Positions 9,613 through 18,308 of a stretch of 41,493 nt of DNA are shown here, piece after piece. The notes under the pieces are model-generated. The model was not told the origin of the DNA and did no database searches. It saw nothing but the letters and a program-made list of their open reading frames with translations. Origin of the DNA: Desulfuromonadaceae bacterium (GTDB lineage Bacteria > Desulfobacterota > Desulfuromonadia > Desulfuromonadales > Desulfuromonadaceae); the NCBI GenBank assembly GCA_027065245.1, contig JAMOOS010000192.1:1-41493 (forward strand), given 5' to 3'. How positions within the stretch are numbered: position 1 is the first letter of the stretch; every line of letters begins with the position of its first letter. The position numbers were made by a program, and so were the translations under genes.

Positions 9613-10818
9613 ATGGCGGATGTTTTTATTGGCCGACAACCAATTTTTGATCGCAAGATGCGCGTGTACGCCTACGAGCTGCTCTATCGCCATGGCTATG
9701 TTAATCACGCCGAAATCACCGATATCAATGCGGCCAGCAGCGAGGTAGTGGTCGATTCCCTGGTGGAATTGGGGTTGCACCGTCTGGTTGGTGATTGCAA
9801 GGCATTTTGTAATTTTACCCGCGATTTTCTCCTTGCCGGGGCCAATATTCCCTTTAATACCAGTCAGCTGGTTGTGGAGGTTCTGGAAACGGTAACGCCG
9901 GAAGTGAAAGTTCTGGAGGCGATTCGCAGTCTGTCCAGCCGCGGGCATCTAATCGCTCTGGACGATTTTGTCTTTACTGATGATTTGCTGCCGCTGGTGG
10001 AGCTGGCCGATATTGTCAAGATCGATGTGCTGGCCTTGACTCGCGCCCAGGTGGCTATGCAGGTGCGCAAACTGCGCCGGGTGAAAAAACTGCAGTTGCT
10101 GGCGGAAAAGGTGGAGAATAACGACGACTACGCTTTTTGCAAGGCGTTGGGTTTTGACCTGTTTCAGGGTTATTTTTTCAGCAAACCGCAGGTGGTGTCG
10201 GGACGTAAAATTTCTCCCAGCCGAATGGCGGTTTTACGCCTGATGGCAGAATTGCAGCGACCCGATATCGACCTGGCCAAGCTGGAGGAGATTATCCAGA
10301 CCGATGTCAACCTCAGTGTCAAGCTGCTGCGTCAGATCAATTCCAGTTTTTACAGCCTGCTTTCCGAGGTAAAATCGATCCGTCAGGCGATAATTTATCT
10401 TGGCCTGCAGCATATCCGCAGTTGGGCATGTATTGTCGCCATGGGTGCGGTGAGTGAAAAACCGCAGGAAGTGATGGCCATGGCGCTGGCGCGCGCCAAG
10501 ATGTGTGAGATAATGTCCAGAAGTGACGATAATGAAGTGAAGGGGATCTACTTTACCGTAGGTTTGTTTTCGTTGCTGGACGGCATTCTTGATTCGCCCA
10601 TGGAGGAGATTCTTGCAAGTTTGCCACTTTCCGATGAAGTGAATGCCGCTTTGCTGGAACGCAAGGGGGAGTTGGGGCGTACTCTGATGTGCGTGGAGGC
10701 CTACGAGCTGGCCAACTGGGACGATGTGGTTGCCTGTGGTTTTGAACAGAATCTGGTACGCGATGCCTATTTGCAGGCCATTGAGTGGTCGTCGCAAGCA
10801 TTGGAAAGCCTGCTGTGA
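9613..10818 (+). CDS. EAL-HDOD (YuxH-type) signalling protein, EAL probably non-catalytic
   Basis: The first ~200 residues are an EAL-like domain opening FIGRQPIFD...VYAYELLYR; the last ~190 are an HDOD domain. The EAL signature is ELL (residues 22-24), and the loop that should read DDFGTG is DDFVFTDDL, so metal binding and c-di-GMP hydrolysis are unlikely. This is normal for the EAL-HDOD family, whose members act as regulators, for example of motility and chemotaxis. A QGYFFSKP block marks the end of the EAL fold. No membrane segment is seen. The ribosome binding site is GAGGGTG. The 3' end overlaps ispE by four bases, yet function is probably unrelated. Confidence 0.88.
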   Translation: MADVFIGRQPIFDRKMRVYAYELLYRHGYVNHAEITDINAASSEVVVDSLVELGLHRLVGDCKAFCNFTRDFLLAGANIPFNTSQLVVEVLETVTPEVKVLEAIRSLSSRGHLIALDDFVFTDDLLPLVELADIVKIDVLALTRAQVAMQVRKLRRVKKLQLLAEKVENNDDYAFCKALGFDLFQGYFFSKPQVVSGRKISPSRMAVLRLMAELQRPDIDLAKLEEIIQTDVNLSVKLLRQINSSFYSLLSEVKSIRQAIIYLGLQHIRSWACIVAMGAVSEKPQEVMAMALARAKMCEIMSRSDDNEVKGIYFTVGLFSLLDGILDSPMEEILASLPLSDEVNAALLERKGELGRTLMCVEAYELANWDDVVACGFEQNLVRDAYLQAIEWSSQALESLL

Positions 10819-11666
10819 TAGCGCAGCGTGTATTTGCTCCGGCCAAGGTTAATTTGTGTCTGCATGTATTGGCGCGGCGCGGCGATGGTTATCATCGGGT
10901 GCAGATGCTGATGCAGCAGGTGGCTCTGTATGACGAAATTGACATTGCGGTAACTGACAGCGGTCGCGTTGATCTGATGTGTAGTTGTGCCGAGGCCGGG
11001 GCTGGTGCTGACAACCTCGTTGCCCGCGCTGCCCAAGTTGTGCTGAATCGAGATAGCGCAGGCCGCGGCCTGGCCATCACTCTTAACAAGAATATCCCCG
11101 TCGCTGCCGGCCTGGGCGGTGGCTCTTCTGATGCCGCTGTGACGTTGCAGGCGGTTAACAACTTGCTGCAGTTGGGCCTGGAGTATGAAGATTTGCATGC
11201 CGAGGCGGTGCGCCTGGGAGCAGATGTGCCGTTTTTTCTCCAGCGCTGCGCGGCGTGGGCGTGTGGTATCGGTGAGAAACTCAGCCCGGTGGTTATCAGG
11301 CCTGAATTTTACCTGTTGCTGGTTAATCCAGGTCAGGCCGTGTCTACCGCCGCAGTGTACGGGGCATTGCAGCCGTCCATGTATTCTGAGCGTGTCGAGT
11401 TGCCAGGGTGTATTGATAGCCGTGATATGTTGCTGGAGTTGTTGCATAACGATCTCGAAGCTCCCGCATTGGCGCTATGTCCGGTTATCGCCGATATAAA
11501 AAACCTGCTGCGTAGTTCTGGTGCCGATGGTGTGCTGATGTCGGGCAGTGGTGCCACAGTGTTCGGGCTGTTTTTTTCACGCAGTGCTGCGCAAAATGCT
11601 CTGACAACGATAAGCGAAAGTGGTGTTCACTGGGTGCGATTGGTGAAGCCGCTGCGGGGCAGTTAA
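10815..11666 (+). CDS. ispE: 4-diphosphocytidyl-2-C-methyl-D-erythritol kinase
   Basis: IspE is the ATP-dependent kinase of the non-mevalonate isoprenoid pathway. As a GHMP kinase it shows PAKVNLCLHV with catalytic Lys11, the ATP loop GLGGGSSDA at residues 99-107, the catalytic Asp137 in ADVPFFL, and SGSGATVFG near the end. GTG 10815 overlaps the previous stop (GTGA) and gives 283 residues, the usual size; the frame extends ten codons further upstream but without the family N-terminus. It begins the ispE-tRNA-prs-rplY-pth-ychF neighbourhood typical of this group. Confidence 0.95.
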   Translation: MIAQRVFAPAKVNLCLHVLARRGDGYHRVQMLMQQVALYDEIDIAVTDSGRVDLMCSCAEAGAGADNLVARAAQVVLNRDSAGRGLAITLNKNIPVAAGLGGGSSDAAVTLQAVNNLLQLGLEYEDLHAEAVRLGADVPFFLQRCAAWACGIGEKLSPVVIRPEFYLLLVNPGQAVSTAAVYGALQPSMYSERVELPGCIDSRDMLLELLHNDLEAPALALCPVIADIKNLLRSSGADGVLMSGSGATVFGLFFSRSAAQNALTTISESGVHWVRLVKPLRGS

Positions 11667-11703
11667 AATTGATGCGAAAACCGGGACGCGGCAAATTTTT
11701 TTA

Positions 11704-11732
11704 TTTACACGTACAGGCGATTGTTGTATAAC
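11704..11732 (+). promoter_or_regulatory. strong sigma-70 promoter for tRNA-Gln (and possibly prs)
   Basis: TTTACA (11704-11709) and TATAAC (11727-11732) lie 17 bases apart, each matching five of six consensus bases, among the best promoter matches in the window. Initiation is expected near 11739, about 80 bases before the tRNA, leaving a 5' leader for processing. Confidence 0.6.
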
Positions 11733-11820
11733 CCCTGCACGAAACGGATGACTGTCGCCGTTATGGTACATTCCGGCAGGAAAACCTGAGAACGGTTCAG
11801 GTGATTCGTAAGTTCTACGA

Positions 11821-11895
11821 TGGGGCGTCGCCAAGCGGTAAGGCACCGGATTTTGATTCCGGCATTCCCAGGTTCGATCCCTGGCGCCCCAGCCA
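11821..11895 (+). tRNA. tRNA-Gln (anticodon TTG)
   Basis: The cloverleaf folds fully. The acceptor stem is TGGGGCG / CGCCCCA (11821-11827 with 11885-11891). The anticodon stem is CCGGA / TCCGG with loop TTTTGAT, placing anticodon TTG at 11853-11855. The T arm is CCAGG-TTCGATC-CCTGG. The discriminator base is G (11892), and CCA is encoded (11893-11895). A U-A first pair with G73 is typical of tRNA-Gln. It reads CAA, and CAG by wobble. Confidence 0.97.
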
Positions 11896-11906
11896 CTTTA
11901 TCTCAT

Positions 11907-11964
11907 AAACCTCTTGCGATGGCAGTTTGATCGGGAATCGGTCATGCGTTGAGAGGTTTTTTTT
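11907..11964 (+). terminator. terminator between tRNA-Gln and prs
   Basis: AAACCTCT (11907-11914) pairs with AGAGGTTT (11952-11959), followed by further T to 11964. The 37-base loop is long but can form an inner partial stem. It lies 26 bp before prs, so it either ends the tRNA transcript or attenuates prs expression. Confidence 0.6.
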
Positions 11965-11989
11965 GTTTGTGCCCTAGTCAGGATACGTT

Positions 11990-12928
11990 GTGAATAAAAT
12001 CAAACTCTTTGCTGGCAATGCCAACCCGTTGCTGGCGCGGCAGATTTGTGAACATCTCGCCGTGCCGCTGGGCAGTGCCAAAGTCAAAACCTTCTCCGAC
12101 GGTGAAATAATGGTAGAGGTGGGAGAGAACGTACGCGGCTGTGATGTGTATGTTATCCAGTCTACCAGTGCGCCCACCAACAACAATCTGATGGAATTGC
12201 TGATAATGGTTGATGCCCTTAAACGGGCCTCGGCGCACAGCATAACAGCGGTAATGCCGTATTTCGGTTATGCTCGTCAGGATCGCAAGGTGGCACCGCG
12301 CACGCCGATTACCAGTAAGCTGGTGGCAGATCTTATCGCTGTATCAGGTGTTGATCGCCTTCTCACCATGGATTTGCACGCCGGTCAGATTCAGGGATTT
12401 TTCGATATTCCTGTCGATCACCTCTATGCGGCGCCGGTGCTGCTCGAAGATATCCAGAAGCAATTTGACAAGCGGATAGTGATCGTTTCCCCTGACGCTG
12501 GCGGCACTGAACGGGCGCGGGCGTTTGCCAAGCGTCTTGATGCCGGGCTGGCCATTATCGACAAGCGGCGCAGCGGTCCCAACGTATCTGAGGTGATGCA
12601 CATTATCGGCGATGTGAAGGATCAGCTGTGTGTGATCGTCGACGATATGATCGATACCGCCGGTACCCTGTGTCATGCTGCCACTGCATTGCAGGATGAG
12701 GGCGCCAGTGCGGTGTTTGCTTACGCTACTCATGCCGTGCTGTCTGGCGCAGCGCTGGAGCGGATTGATAACAGCTGCCTGGATGAAGTGGTGGTCTCCG
12801 ATACCATTGTTTGTTCGCACAAAGCCGAACAATGTGGAAAATTGCGGATTCTGCCGGTGGCCGGCCTGCTGGCGGAGGCTATCAAGCGGATTCATGCCAA
12901 CGAATCGGTAAGCTCACTGTTTGTATGA
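11990..12928 (+). CDS. prs: ribose-phosphate pyrophosphokinase
   Basis: Prs makes PRPP from ribose-5-phosphate and ATP for nucleotide, histidine, tryptophan and NAD synthesis. Signatures are FSDGEIMVE, the flexible catalytic loop YARQDRK (94-100), metal-binding His130 in [12 protein letters not shown], and the PRPP loop [10 protein letters not shown] (217-226). Length 312 is standard. GTG is the only start giving the family N-terminus ([11 protein letters not shown]); its ribosome binding site (AGGATA) is weak. It lies just after the tRNA terminator, so expression may depend on read-through of the tRNA promoter. rplY follows after 63 bp. Confidence 0.96.
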   Translation: MNKIKLFAGNANPLLARQICEHLAVPLGSAKVKTFSDGEIMVEVGENVRGCDVYVIQSTSAPTNNNLMELLIMVDALKRASAHSITAVMPYFGYARQDRKVAPRTPITSKLVADLIAVSGVDRLLTMDLHAGQIQGFFDIPVDHLYAAPVLLEDIQKQFDKRIVIVSPDAGGTERARAFAKRLDAGLAIIDKRRSGPNVSEVMHIIGDVKDQLCVIVDDMIDTAGTLCHAATALQDEGASAVFAYATHAVLSGAALERIDNSCLDEVVVSDTIVCSHKAEQCGKLRILPVAGLLAEAIKRIHANESVSSLFV

Positions 12929-12991
12929 TAAAAAACCAAGTAGGCGGTATCAGGTGGTATCGTCGTTGCTTTATCTGGAGGTAATAAAACC

Positions 12992-13615
12992 ATGGCACAA
13001 GCTGAATTGAATGTAGCCCTGCGCAAGCGGGTTGGTAAAGGTGGCGCCCGCAGCGCGCGGCGTGCCGGGCTGGTTCCCGGAGTGGTATACGGTCCCAAGA
13101 TTGAGTCCTGCGCGGTTAGCGTTGAACCTAAGGCGCTTAAGGATGCCATTGCCGGTGAAGCTGGCTGGAACACCATGCTTACCCTGGTTGGTGACGGCCC
13201 GTTCAACGGCGTGCTGGCGGTGGTGAAAGATATGCAGGTAGATGCCATCACGCGTGTGCCTACCCACGTTGATTTCCATGCCATCAATGCCGACGAAGCG
13301 GCATCGTTCATGGTGCCGGTAAACCCGGTGGGGAAATCGAAGGGCGAGAAGGAAGGTGGCAACCTGCAGGTGATCCGCAAAGAGCTGGAAGTTGTCTGCC
13401 TGCCCAATGCTGTTCCCGCTGCCATTGATATTAATGTTGAAGAACTTGCCATCGGCGATGTTGTTCACGTTGCAGATATCGAAGCGCCTGCCGGGGTTGA
13501 AATCCCCCATGATGTAAACTTCACTGTAATCACAGTTGTTGGCTTCAAGGCCAGTGAGGATGAGGAAGGTGAAGAAAGTGAAGACGTTGCAGAGGAAACT
13601 GTAGAGGAAGAGTAG
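12992..13615 (+). CDS. rplY: 50S ribosomal protein L25, CTC/TL5 long form
   Basis: L25 binds 5S rRNA. The N-terminal ~95 residues are the L25 domain (KRVGKGGARSARRAGLVPGVVYG), and residues ~100-190 are the TL5/CTC C-terminal beta domain. The 207-residue protein ends in a very acidic tail rich in Glu and Asp. CTC-type proteins are general-stress linked in Bacillus. GGAGG precedes the ATG at good spacing. prs-rplY-pth is a conserved gene string, and pth follows after four bases. Confidence 0.95.
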   Translation: MAQAELNVALRKRVGKGGARSARRAGLVPGVVYGPKIESCAVSVEPKALKDAIAGEAGWNTMLTLVGDGPFNGVLAVVKDMQVDAITRVPTHVDFHAINADEAASFMVPVNPVGKSKGEKEGGNLQVIRKELEVVCLPNAVPAAIDINVEELAIGDVVHVADIEAPAGVEIPHDVNFTVITVVGFKASEDEEGEESEDVAEETVEEE

Positions 13616-13619
13616 AACG

Positions 13620-14201
13620 GTGCGCCTGATTGCTGGTCTCGGTAATCCCGGCGAGCGCTATGCCTTTACCCGTCACAATATCGGGTTCATGGCGGTGGAT
13701 GCTCTGGCGCGGCGCTGCGGCGTTGCCGTCAGCAAAAAAGGGCATCAGGCGCTATACGGTATGGGGCGTTGCGCTGGTGAGCAGGTGATGCTGCTGTGTC
13801 CGCAGACTTTTATGAACCTCAGCGGTGCCAGTGTGGCATCGGCGTACAAATCCCTCGGTATAGCGCCGGGGGATTTGATCGTGATACACGATGAAATAGA
13901 TCTTCCCTATGGTGAAGTGCGTATCAAGTCCGGTGGCGGTCACGGCGGCCATAACGGTTTGCGCCATATTCATCAGGTATTGGGGGATGACGGGTATGTT
14001 CGGGTGCGTATCGGTGTCGGTCGTCCCACAGGTGGCGATGTAGCTGATTATGTTCTCAGGCGGTTTGGTGCCAGTGAAAAAAAGGATTTGGCTAAGGTGC
14101 TCGATTATGTTGCCGACATGGTTGAGGTGCTGTTGACCGATGGGGTGCAGCAGGCCATGTGTGCATGTAACGGGCGCAATATTTTACATTCATCGGATTG
14201 A
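13620..14201 (+). CDS. pth: peptidyl-tRNA hydrolase
   Basis: Pth releases tRNA from stalled peptidyl-tRNA. The family start LIAGLGNPGERYAFTRHNIGF contains catalytic His19; HDEIDLPYG carries Asp91, and FMNLSG the conserved Asn66. At 193 residues it is full length. It starts with GTG four bases after the rplY stop, implying coupling. Confidence 0.96.
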   Translation: MRLIAGLGNPGERYAFTRHNIGFMAVDALARRCGVAVSKKGHQALYGMGRCAGEQVMLLCPQTFMNLSGASVASAYKSLGIAPGDLIVIHDEIDLPYGEVRIKSGGGHGGHNGLRHIHQVLGDDGYVRVRIGVGRPTGGDVADYVLRRFGASEKKDLAKVLDYVADMVEVLLTDGVQQAMCACNGRNILHSSD

Positions 14202-14222
14202 ACAACAGGAGGAACGTAGACG

Positions 14223-16232
14223 ATGGCATATTTTGCCGTAATTCTCGGGATAGTCGGTTTTGCTGCCGCTATCATGCTGTACAAAAAGGTTAAGGAACAG
14301 CCGGTAGGTAACGAATTGATGGCTGAAATTGCTGATGCCATTCACAACGGTGCCATGGCGTTTTTGCGCCGCGAGTATCAGGTGTTGGCGATCTTTGTCG
14401 GCGTGGTGTTTGTGTTGATTATGACGGGGATGGGGATTCAGACCGCCCTGGCATTTCTCGGCGGTGCTGCCTGCTCCATGACCTGCGGTTTTATCGGTAT
14501 GCAGGCGGCGACTCACGCCAACGTGCGTACTACTGAGGCCGCGCGCCTCAAAGGTCAGGCCAGCGCGCTGGAAGTTTCCTACAACGGCGGTGCCGTTATG
14601 GGGCTGTCGGTTGCTTCCCTCGGTCTGGTCGGTGTTGGTATTGCTTATATCTTCTTTGGCGGCGATCATGAAACTGCCCGCTACATCAACGGCTTTGCCA
14701 TGGGTGCATCTTCCATCGCTCTGTTTGCCCGTGTCGGCGGCGGCATTTACACCAAGGCCGCTGATGTCGGTGCCGACCTGGTCGGTAAGGTTGAAGCCGG
14801 TATTCCTGAGGATGATCCGCGTAACCCCGGCGTAATTGCCGACAATGTTGGCGACTGTGTTGGCGATACCGCCGGAATGGGTGCTGATATCTTTGAATCC
14901 TATGTCGGTTCCATTATTGCTACCATAGCTATTGCCGCTGCGGCCTCTCCAGAGCTGTTGGCCAAACTTGGTTCTGGTGAAGGAGTGCAGGCTGCTGCCA
15001 TGGCGCTGCCGCTGCTTCTGGCTACTTTTGGACTGGTGTTCTCCGCTGCCGGTATCTACTCCATGAAGCGTTTTCAGGATAAGGATCCCGCTTCAGCTCT
15101 GCGTCTGACCACCTTTGTCGCCGCTGGCGGCTTTCTGGTGGCATCCATGTTCATTGTTCTGATTATGGGGCTGAAATTCGGCATCTTTCTGGCGCTGGTA
15201 GGCGGTACCTTTGCTGGTATCGCCATCGGTCTGGTTACTGAATATTACACTGCGGCGGCGCCGGTACAACGGATCGCCCAAGCGAGTAAAACCGGCCCGG
15301 CCACCAATATCATCAGCGGTCTCGCTGTCGGCCTGGAAAGTACCGCTGCGCCGATTCTGATTATCTGCGTCGGTATTCTGGTAGCTAACTACTTTGCCGG
15401 TCTGTACGGTATCGGCATTGCTGCTGTGGGTATGCTGGCCACTGTTGGTGTTACCATGACCGTTGACGCTTATGGTCCCATTGCCGACAACGCTGGCGGT
15501 ATCTCCGAAATGGCCGGTCTCGGTCCCGAAGTGCGGGAGATTACCGACGGCCTGGACGCCATCGGTAACACCACTGCTGCCGTCGGTAAAGGTTTTGCCA
15601 TCGGCAGTGCCGCTCTTACCGCCCTGGCGCTGTTCTCTGCTTACGCTACCACCGTTGGCCTGAAAGCCATCGACCTCGTTGAGCCGCGTGTTGTTGTAGG
15701 TTTATTCATTGGCGGTGTGTTGCCGTTCTTTATCGGTGCTCTCACCATGACCAGCGTCGGCAAAGCTGCCGGTGAAATGGTTGATGAGATTCGTCGTCAG
15801 TTCCGCGAAATTCCCGGCCTGCTTGAAGGTAAGGAAGGAGTCAAGCCGGAGCCGGAGAAGTGCATCGACATTGCCGCCAAATCGGCCCTTAAAGAGATGC
15901 TGCTGCCCGGTATTGTCGCTGTTGTGGCACCGGTGCTTGTTGGCTTTGTCCTCGGCAAAGAGTCTCTGGGCGGCATGCTCGCCGGTGCCACCCTCACCGG
16001 CGTACTGCTGGCGTTGATGATGTCCAACGGCGGCGGTGCCTGGGACAATGCTAAAAAATTCATCGAGACCGGCAAGGTTGAAGGTGAGAAGAAGGGTACC
16101 GAAGCTCACAGTGCCGCTGTTATCGGCGATACTGTAGGCGACCCGTTCAAGGATACCTCCGGCCCGGCCATGAACATCCTCATCAAACTGATGAGTGTTG
16201 TATCTCTGGTAATTGCGCCGCTGTTGGTCTAA
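14223..16232 (+). CDS. hppA: membrane-bound ion-pumping pyrophosphatase (K+-dependent type)
   Basis: This integral membrane protein of 669 residues, with about 16 predicted membrane helices, couples pyrophosphate hydrolysis to H+ or Na+ export. The substrate and metal loops are visible: [21 protein letters not shown] and [11 protein letters not shown], then [18 protein letters not shown], and [14 protein letters not shown] near the C-terminus. The residues that separate K+-dependent from K+-independent enzymes are Ala452 and Gly455 in [11 protein letters not shown]. This is the K+-dependent pattern, where K+-independent enzymes have Lys and Thr. H+ versus Na+ specificity was not decided by eye. 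AGGAGG precedes the ATG. It is inserted between pth and ychF, which are usually adjacent. Confidence 0.96.
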   Translation: MAYFAVILGIVGFAAAIMLYKKVKEQPVGNELMAEIADAIHNGAMAFLRREYQVLAIFVGVVFVLIMTGMGIQTALAFLGGAACSMTCGFIGMQAATHANVRTTEAARLKGQASALEVSYNGGAVMGLSVASLGLVGVGIAYIFFGGDHETARYINGFAMGASSIALFARVGGGIYTKAADVGADLVGKVEAGIPEDDPRNPGVIADNVGDCVGDTAGMGADIFESYVGSIIATIAIAAAASPELLAKLGSGEGVQAAAMALPLLLATFGLVFSAAGIYSMKRFQDKDPASALRLTTFVAAGGFLVASMFIVLIMGLKFGIFLALVGGTFAGIAIGLVTEYYTAAAPVQRIAQASKTGPATNIISGLAVGLESTAAPILIICVGILVANYFAGLYGIGIAAVGMLATVGVTMTVDAYGPIADNAGGISEMAGLGPEVREITDGLDAIGNTTAAVGKGFAIGSAALTALALFSAYATTVGLKAIDLVEPRVVVGLFIGGVLPFFIGALTMTSVGKAAGEMVDEIRRQFREIPGLLEGKEGVKPEPEKCIDIAAKSALKEMLLPGIVAVVAPVLVGFVLGKESLGGMLAGATLTGVLLALMMSNGGGAWDNAKKFIETGKVEGEKKGTEAHSAAVIGDTVGDPFKDTSGPAMNILIKLMSVVSLVIAPLLV

Positions 16233-16265
16233 ACCCGGCAGATGCCGGATATCTGTTGCTGAACG

Positions 16266-16296
16266 CGATAGCCGGGACTGTGAGTCCCGGCTATCG
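16266..16296 (+). other. perfect 14-bp hairpin in hppA-ychF gap
   Basis: CGATAGCCGGGACT (16266-16279), loop GTG, then AGTCCCGGCTATCG (16283-16296). No T-run follows, so it is not a classical terminator. It lies 22 bases before the ychF ATG. A smaller CCGGC/GCCGG hairpin sits just upstream near 16235. Confidence 0.85.
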
Positions 16297-16318
16297 TCGT
16301 ATGGAGAAAGTGACGTTT

Positions 16319-17413
16319 ATGGGTTTCAAGTGTGGCATTGTCGGTCTGCCCAACGTGGGCAAGTCGACCATATTTAATGCGATAACTTCCGCAGGTGCAG
16401 AGTCGGCCAATTACCCTTTTTGTACCATCGAACCGAATGTCGGCATCGTATCGGTACCGGATGAGCGCCTTGATGTGCTGGCAGAGATCGCCTCCTCGGA
16501 AAAAGTGATGCCGACGGTGATGGAGTTTGTCGATATTGCCGGTTTGGTGCAGGGAGCCAGCAAGGGTGAAGGGCTCGGCAACCAGTTTCTTGGTCATATC
16601 CGCCAGGTGGACGCCATTGCCAATGTGGTGCGCTGCTTTGACGATGAAAACGTGGTGCATGTCGATGGCAGTGTCGACCCGCTGCGTGATATCGACGTAA
16701 TCCAGACCGAACTGAATCTGGCTGATCTGGAGGTGGTGGAGCGGCGTATGACGCGCATCGCCAAGCAGGCCAAAAGCGGTGATAAAGCGGTGCAGGCGGA
16801 GCTAGAGGTGCTGGAAAAAATTGCTGCGGTTCTCAACCAGGGGCTGCCAGCGCGCCGGGTAGAACTGAGCGACGACGAGCGCTACCTTGTGCGCGAGACA
16901 CAGCTTATCACTATCAAGCCGGTACTGTATGTGGCTAATGTGGCTGAAGATGATCTGGCCGGAGAACACGATTACGTGACTGTAGTGCGTGAGTATGCCG
17001 CTGAACACGGGGCGGAGGTGGTGACTATCTGCGGCAAGATAGAAGCGGAACTGGCACAGCTGGACGCTGAAGACAAGCAGGAGTTTCTCGCTGAACTCGG
17101 TCTGGAACAGGCCGGTCTGGACAGGATGATCCACGCTGGCTACAGCTTGTTGGATCTGATCACCTTTTTTACCGCCGGGCCTAAGGAGTCACGCGCCTGG
17201 ACCGTGCCTAACGGCGCTCTGGCACCGCAGGCGGCTGGAGTGATCCACAGCGATTTTGAAAAAGGCTTTATCCGCGCCGAGGTGATTAGTTACGCCGACT
17301 ATGTGGCGGCACGCGGTGAGGCTGGAGCGCGTGAGCAGGGTACTCTGCGCGTCGAGGGCAAGGATTATCAGGTTCAGGATGGTGATGTGATGCATTTCCG
17401 TTTTAATGTTTAG
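16319..17413 (+). CDS. ychF: redox-regulated ATPase YchF (Obg-like)
   Basis: YchF is a ribosome-associated Obg-family NTPase that prefers ATP. The P-loop is in MGFKCGIVGLPNVGKST, the G2-G3 region contains DIAGLVQGASKGEGLGNQFL, and NVAE replaces the usual NKxD, which explains ATP preference. The C-terminal TGS-like domain ends QDGDVMHFRFNV. ATG 16319 gives 364 residues, matching E. coli YchF; the frame remains open upstream through the intergenic hairpin, but that part is not family sequence. GGAG is about 12 bases upstream of the ATG. Confidence 0.96.
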   Translation: MGFKCGIVGLPNVGKSTIFNAITSAGAESANYPFCTIEPNVGIVSVPDERLDVLAEIASSEKVMPTVMEFVDIAGLVQGASKGEGLGNQFLGHIRQVDAIANVVRCFDDENVVHVDGSVDPLRDIDVIQTELNLADLEVVERRMTRIAKQAKSGDKAVQAELEVLEKIAAVLNQGLPARRVELSDDERYLVRETQLITIKPVLYVANVAEDDLAGEHDYVTVVREYAAEHGAEVVTICGKIEAELAQLDAEDKQEFLAELGLEQAGLDRMIHAGYSLLDLITFFTAGPKESRAWTVPNGALAPQAAGVIHSDFEKGFIRAEVISYADYVAARGEAGAREQGTLRVEGKDYQVQDGDVMHFRFNV

Positions 17414-17445
17414 CCTGAATCCGGGGTCATCTTCAGGTTTAACAT
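17414..17445 (+). terminator. weak candidate terminator after ychF
   Basis: CCTGAA (17414-17419) can pair with TTCAGG (17432-17437), followed by TTTAACAT. The stem is only six pairs and the T-run is poor, so termination may be partial. The rest of the 150-bp gap up to rpsF probably holds the rpsF promoter and leader, but no convincing -35/-10 pair was found. Confidence 0.3.
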
Positions 17446-17563
17446 AGACAATGTTGCGCTAATATGCTAATTAGCTCAATTCTGCAAGTCGGGTGTCAAC
17501 GGGTGGCACTCGCTCCTTGTTCCGGGGAAGACCGGGGCTTATTATCCATGAGGAGGTTTACGC

Positions 17564-17983
17564 ATGCGTACCTATGAAACAATTTTTATTGTTAATCCTC
17601 AGATTGTTGGCGATGAATACACCGCTGTGATCGAAAAGTTCAAAGGTGTATTGAGCAACCAGCAAGCTGAAATTCTCAAGTTGGACGAGTGGGGCACCAA
17701 ACGCCTGGCTTATCCGGTGAAGAAGCACGAGCAGGGCACCTATGTGCTGGTAAATTATTCCGCTGGTAACACGGTGGTAAAGGAGTTTGAACGGCGGATG
17801 CGTCTTGACGATGCCATCATCAAGTTCCAGACAGTTCTGCTCGATGGTCCGGTTGAAGTGGCTGAAGAAGTTGCCGCCGAGTCCGACGTTCCTGCTGAGG
17901 AACCGGCTGCTGACGGTGAAGAGGTGGATGCCGACAAGCCTGCTGAAGATAATTCAGACAGTGCTGAAGATGACGCTGAATAA
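17564..17983 (+). CDS. rpsF: 30S ribosomal protein S6
   Basis: S6 forms a dimer with S18 on the platform of the small subunit. The core (1 to ~95) has MRTYETIFIVNP, the WGTKRLAYPVKKHEQGTYVL block and RRMRLDDAIIKFQTV. Residues ~100-139 form an acidic Glu/Asp/Ala-rich tail; in enteric bacteria S6 tails are modified by glutamate addition, but here the acidity is encoded. AGGAGG at 17551-17556 precedes ATG. It is the first gene of rpsF-rpsR-DUF2232-rplI-dnaB. Confidence 0.97.
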   Translation: MRTYETIFIVNPQIVGDEYTAVIEKFKGVLSNQQAEILKLDEWGTKRLAYPVKKHEQGTYVLVNYSAGNTVVKEFERRMRLDDAIIKFQTVLLDGPVEVAEEVAAESDVPAEEPAADGEEVDADKPAEDNSDSAEDDAE

Positions 17984-18014
17984 CCAAACCACAATCTGGA
18001 AGGATTAAAACAAT

Positions 18015-18272
18015 ATGGCTTTCGTAAAAAAGGGTAACGCTCGCCGTCGTTTCAGTCGGCGTAAGGGATGTCGTTTTTGTGCCGATAACACCTTGAAAAT
18101 TGATTATAAAGAGGTGCGCACACTGCGTTATTTTATTTCTGAGCGTGGCAAGATTGTGCCGCGGCGTATTTCGGGTAACTGTGCCATCCATCAGCGTAAG
18201 GTGACCGAGGCGATCAAGCGGGCGCGCAATATTGCGCTGCTGTCGTTTACCTCCAACAAGATGGTTGACTGA
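18015..18272 (+). CDS. rpsR: 30S ribosomal protein S18
   Basis: This 85-residue basic protein has the S18 core [49 protein letters not shown] (shown in part by its blocks [10 protein letters not shown] and [13 protein letters not shown]). The N-terminal CRFC pair is frequent in S18 proteins. Spaced 31 bp from rpsF with AAGGA before the ATG. Confidence 0.97.
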   Translation: MAFVKKGNARRRFSRRKGCRFCADNTLKIDYKEVRTLRYFISERGKIVPRRISGNCAIHQRKVTEAIKRARNIALLSFTSNKMVD

Positions 18273-18308
18273 TTGGCAGCACCTGTTGCCATGGGAAGTG
18301 GAGCCGAG

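Noticed and set aside
11667-11703. Terminator after ispE
   Set aside because: AAATTG...CAAATTTTTTT looks like a stem but the arms do not pair properly around the interior, so only the T-run is real.
16256-16318. Upstream extension of ychF from 16256
   Set aside because: It would translate through the perfect hairpin, and the family N-terminus MGFKCGIVGLPNVGKS begins at 16319.
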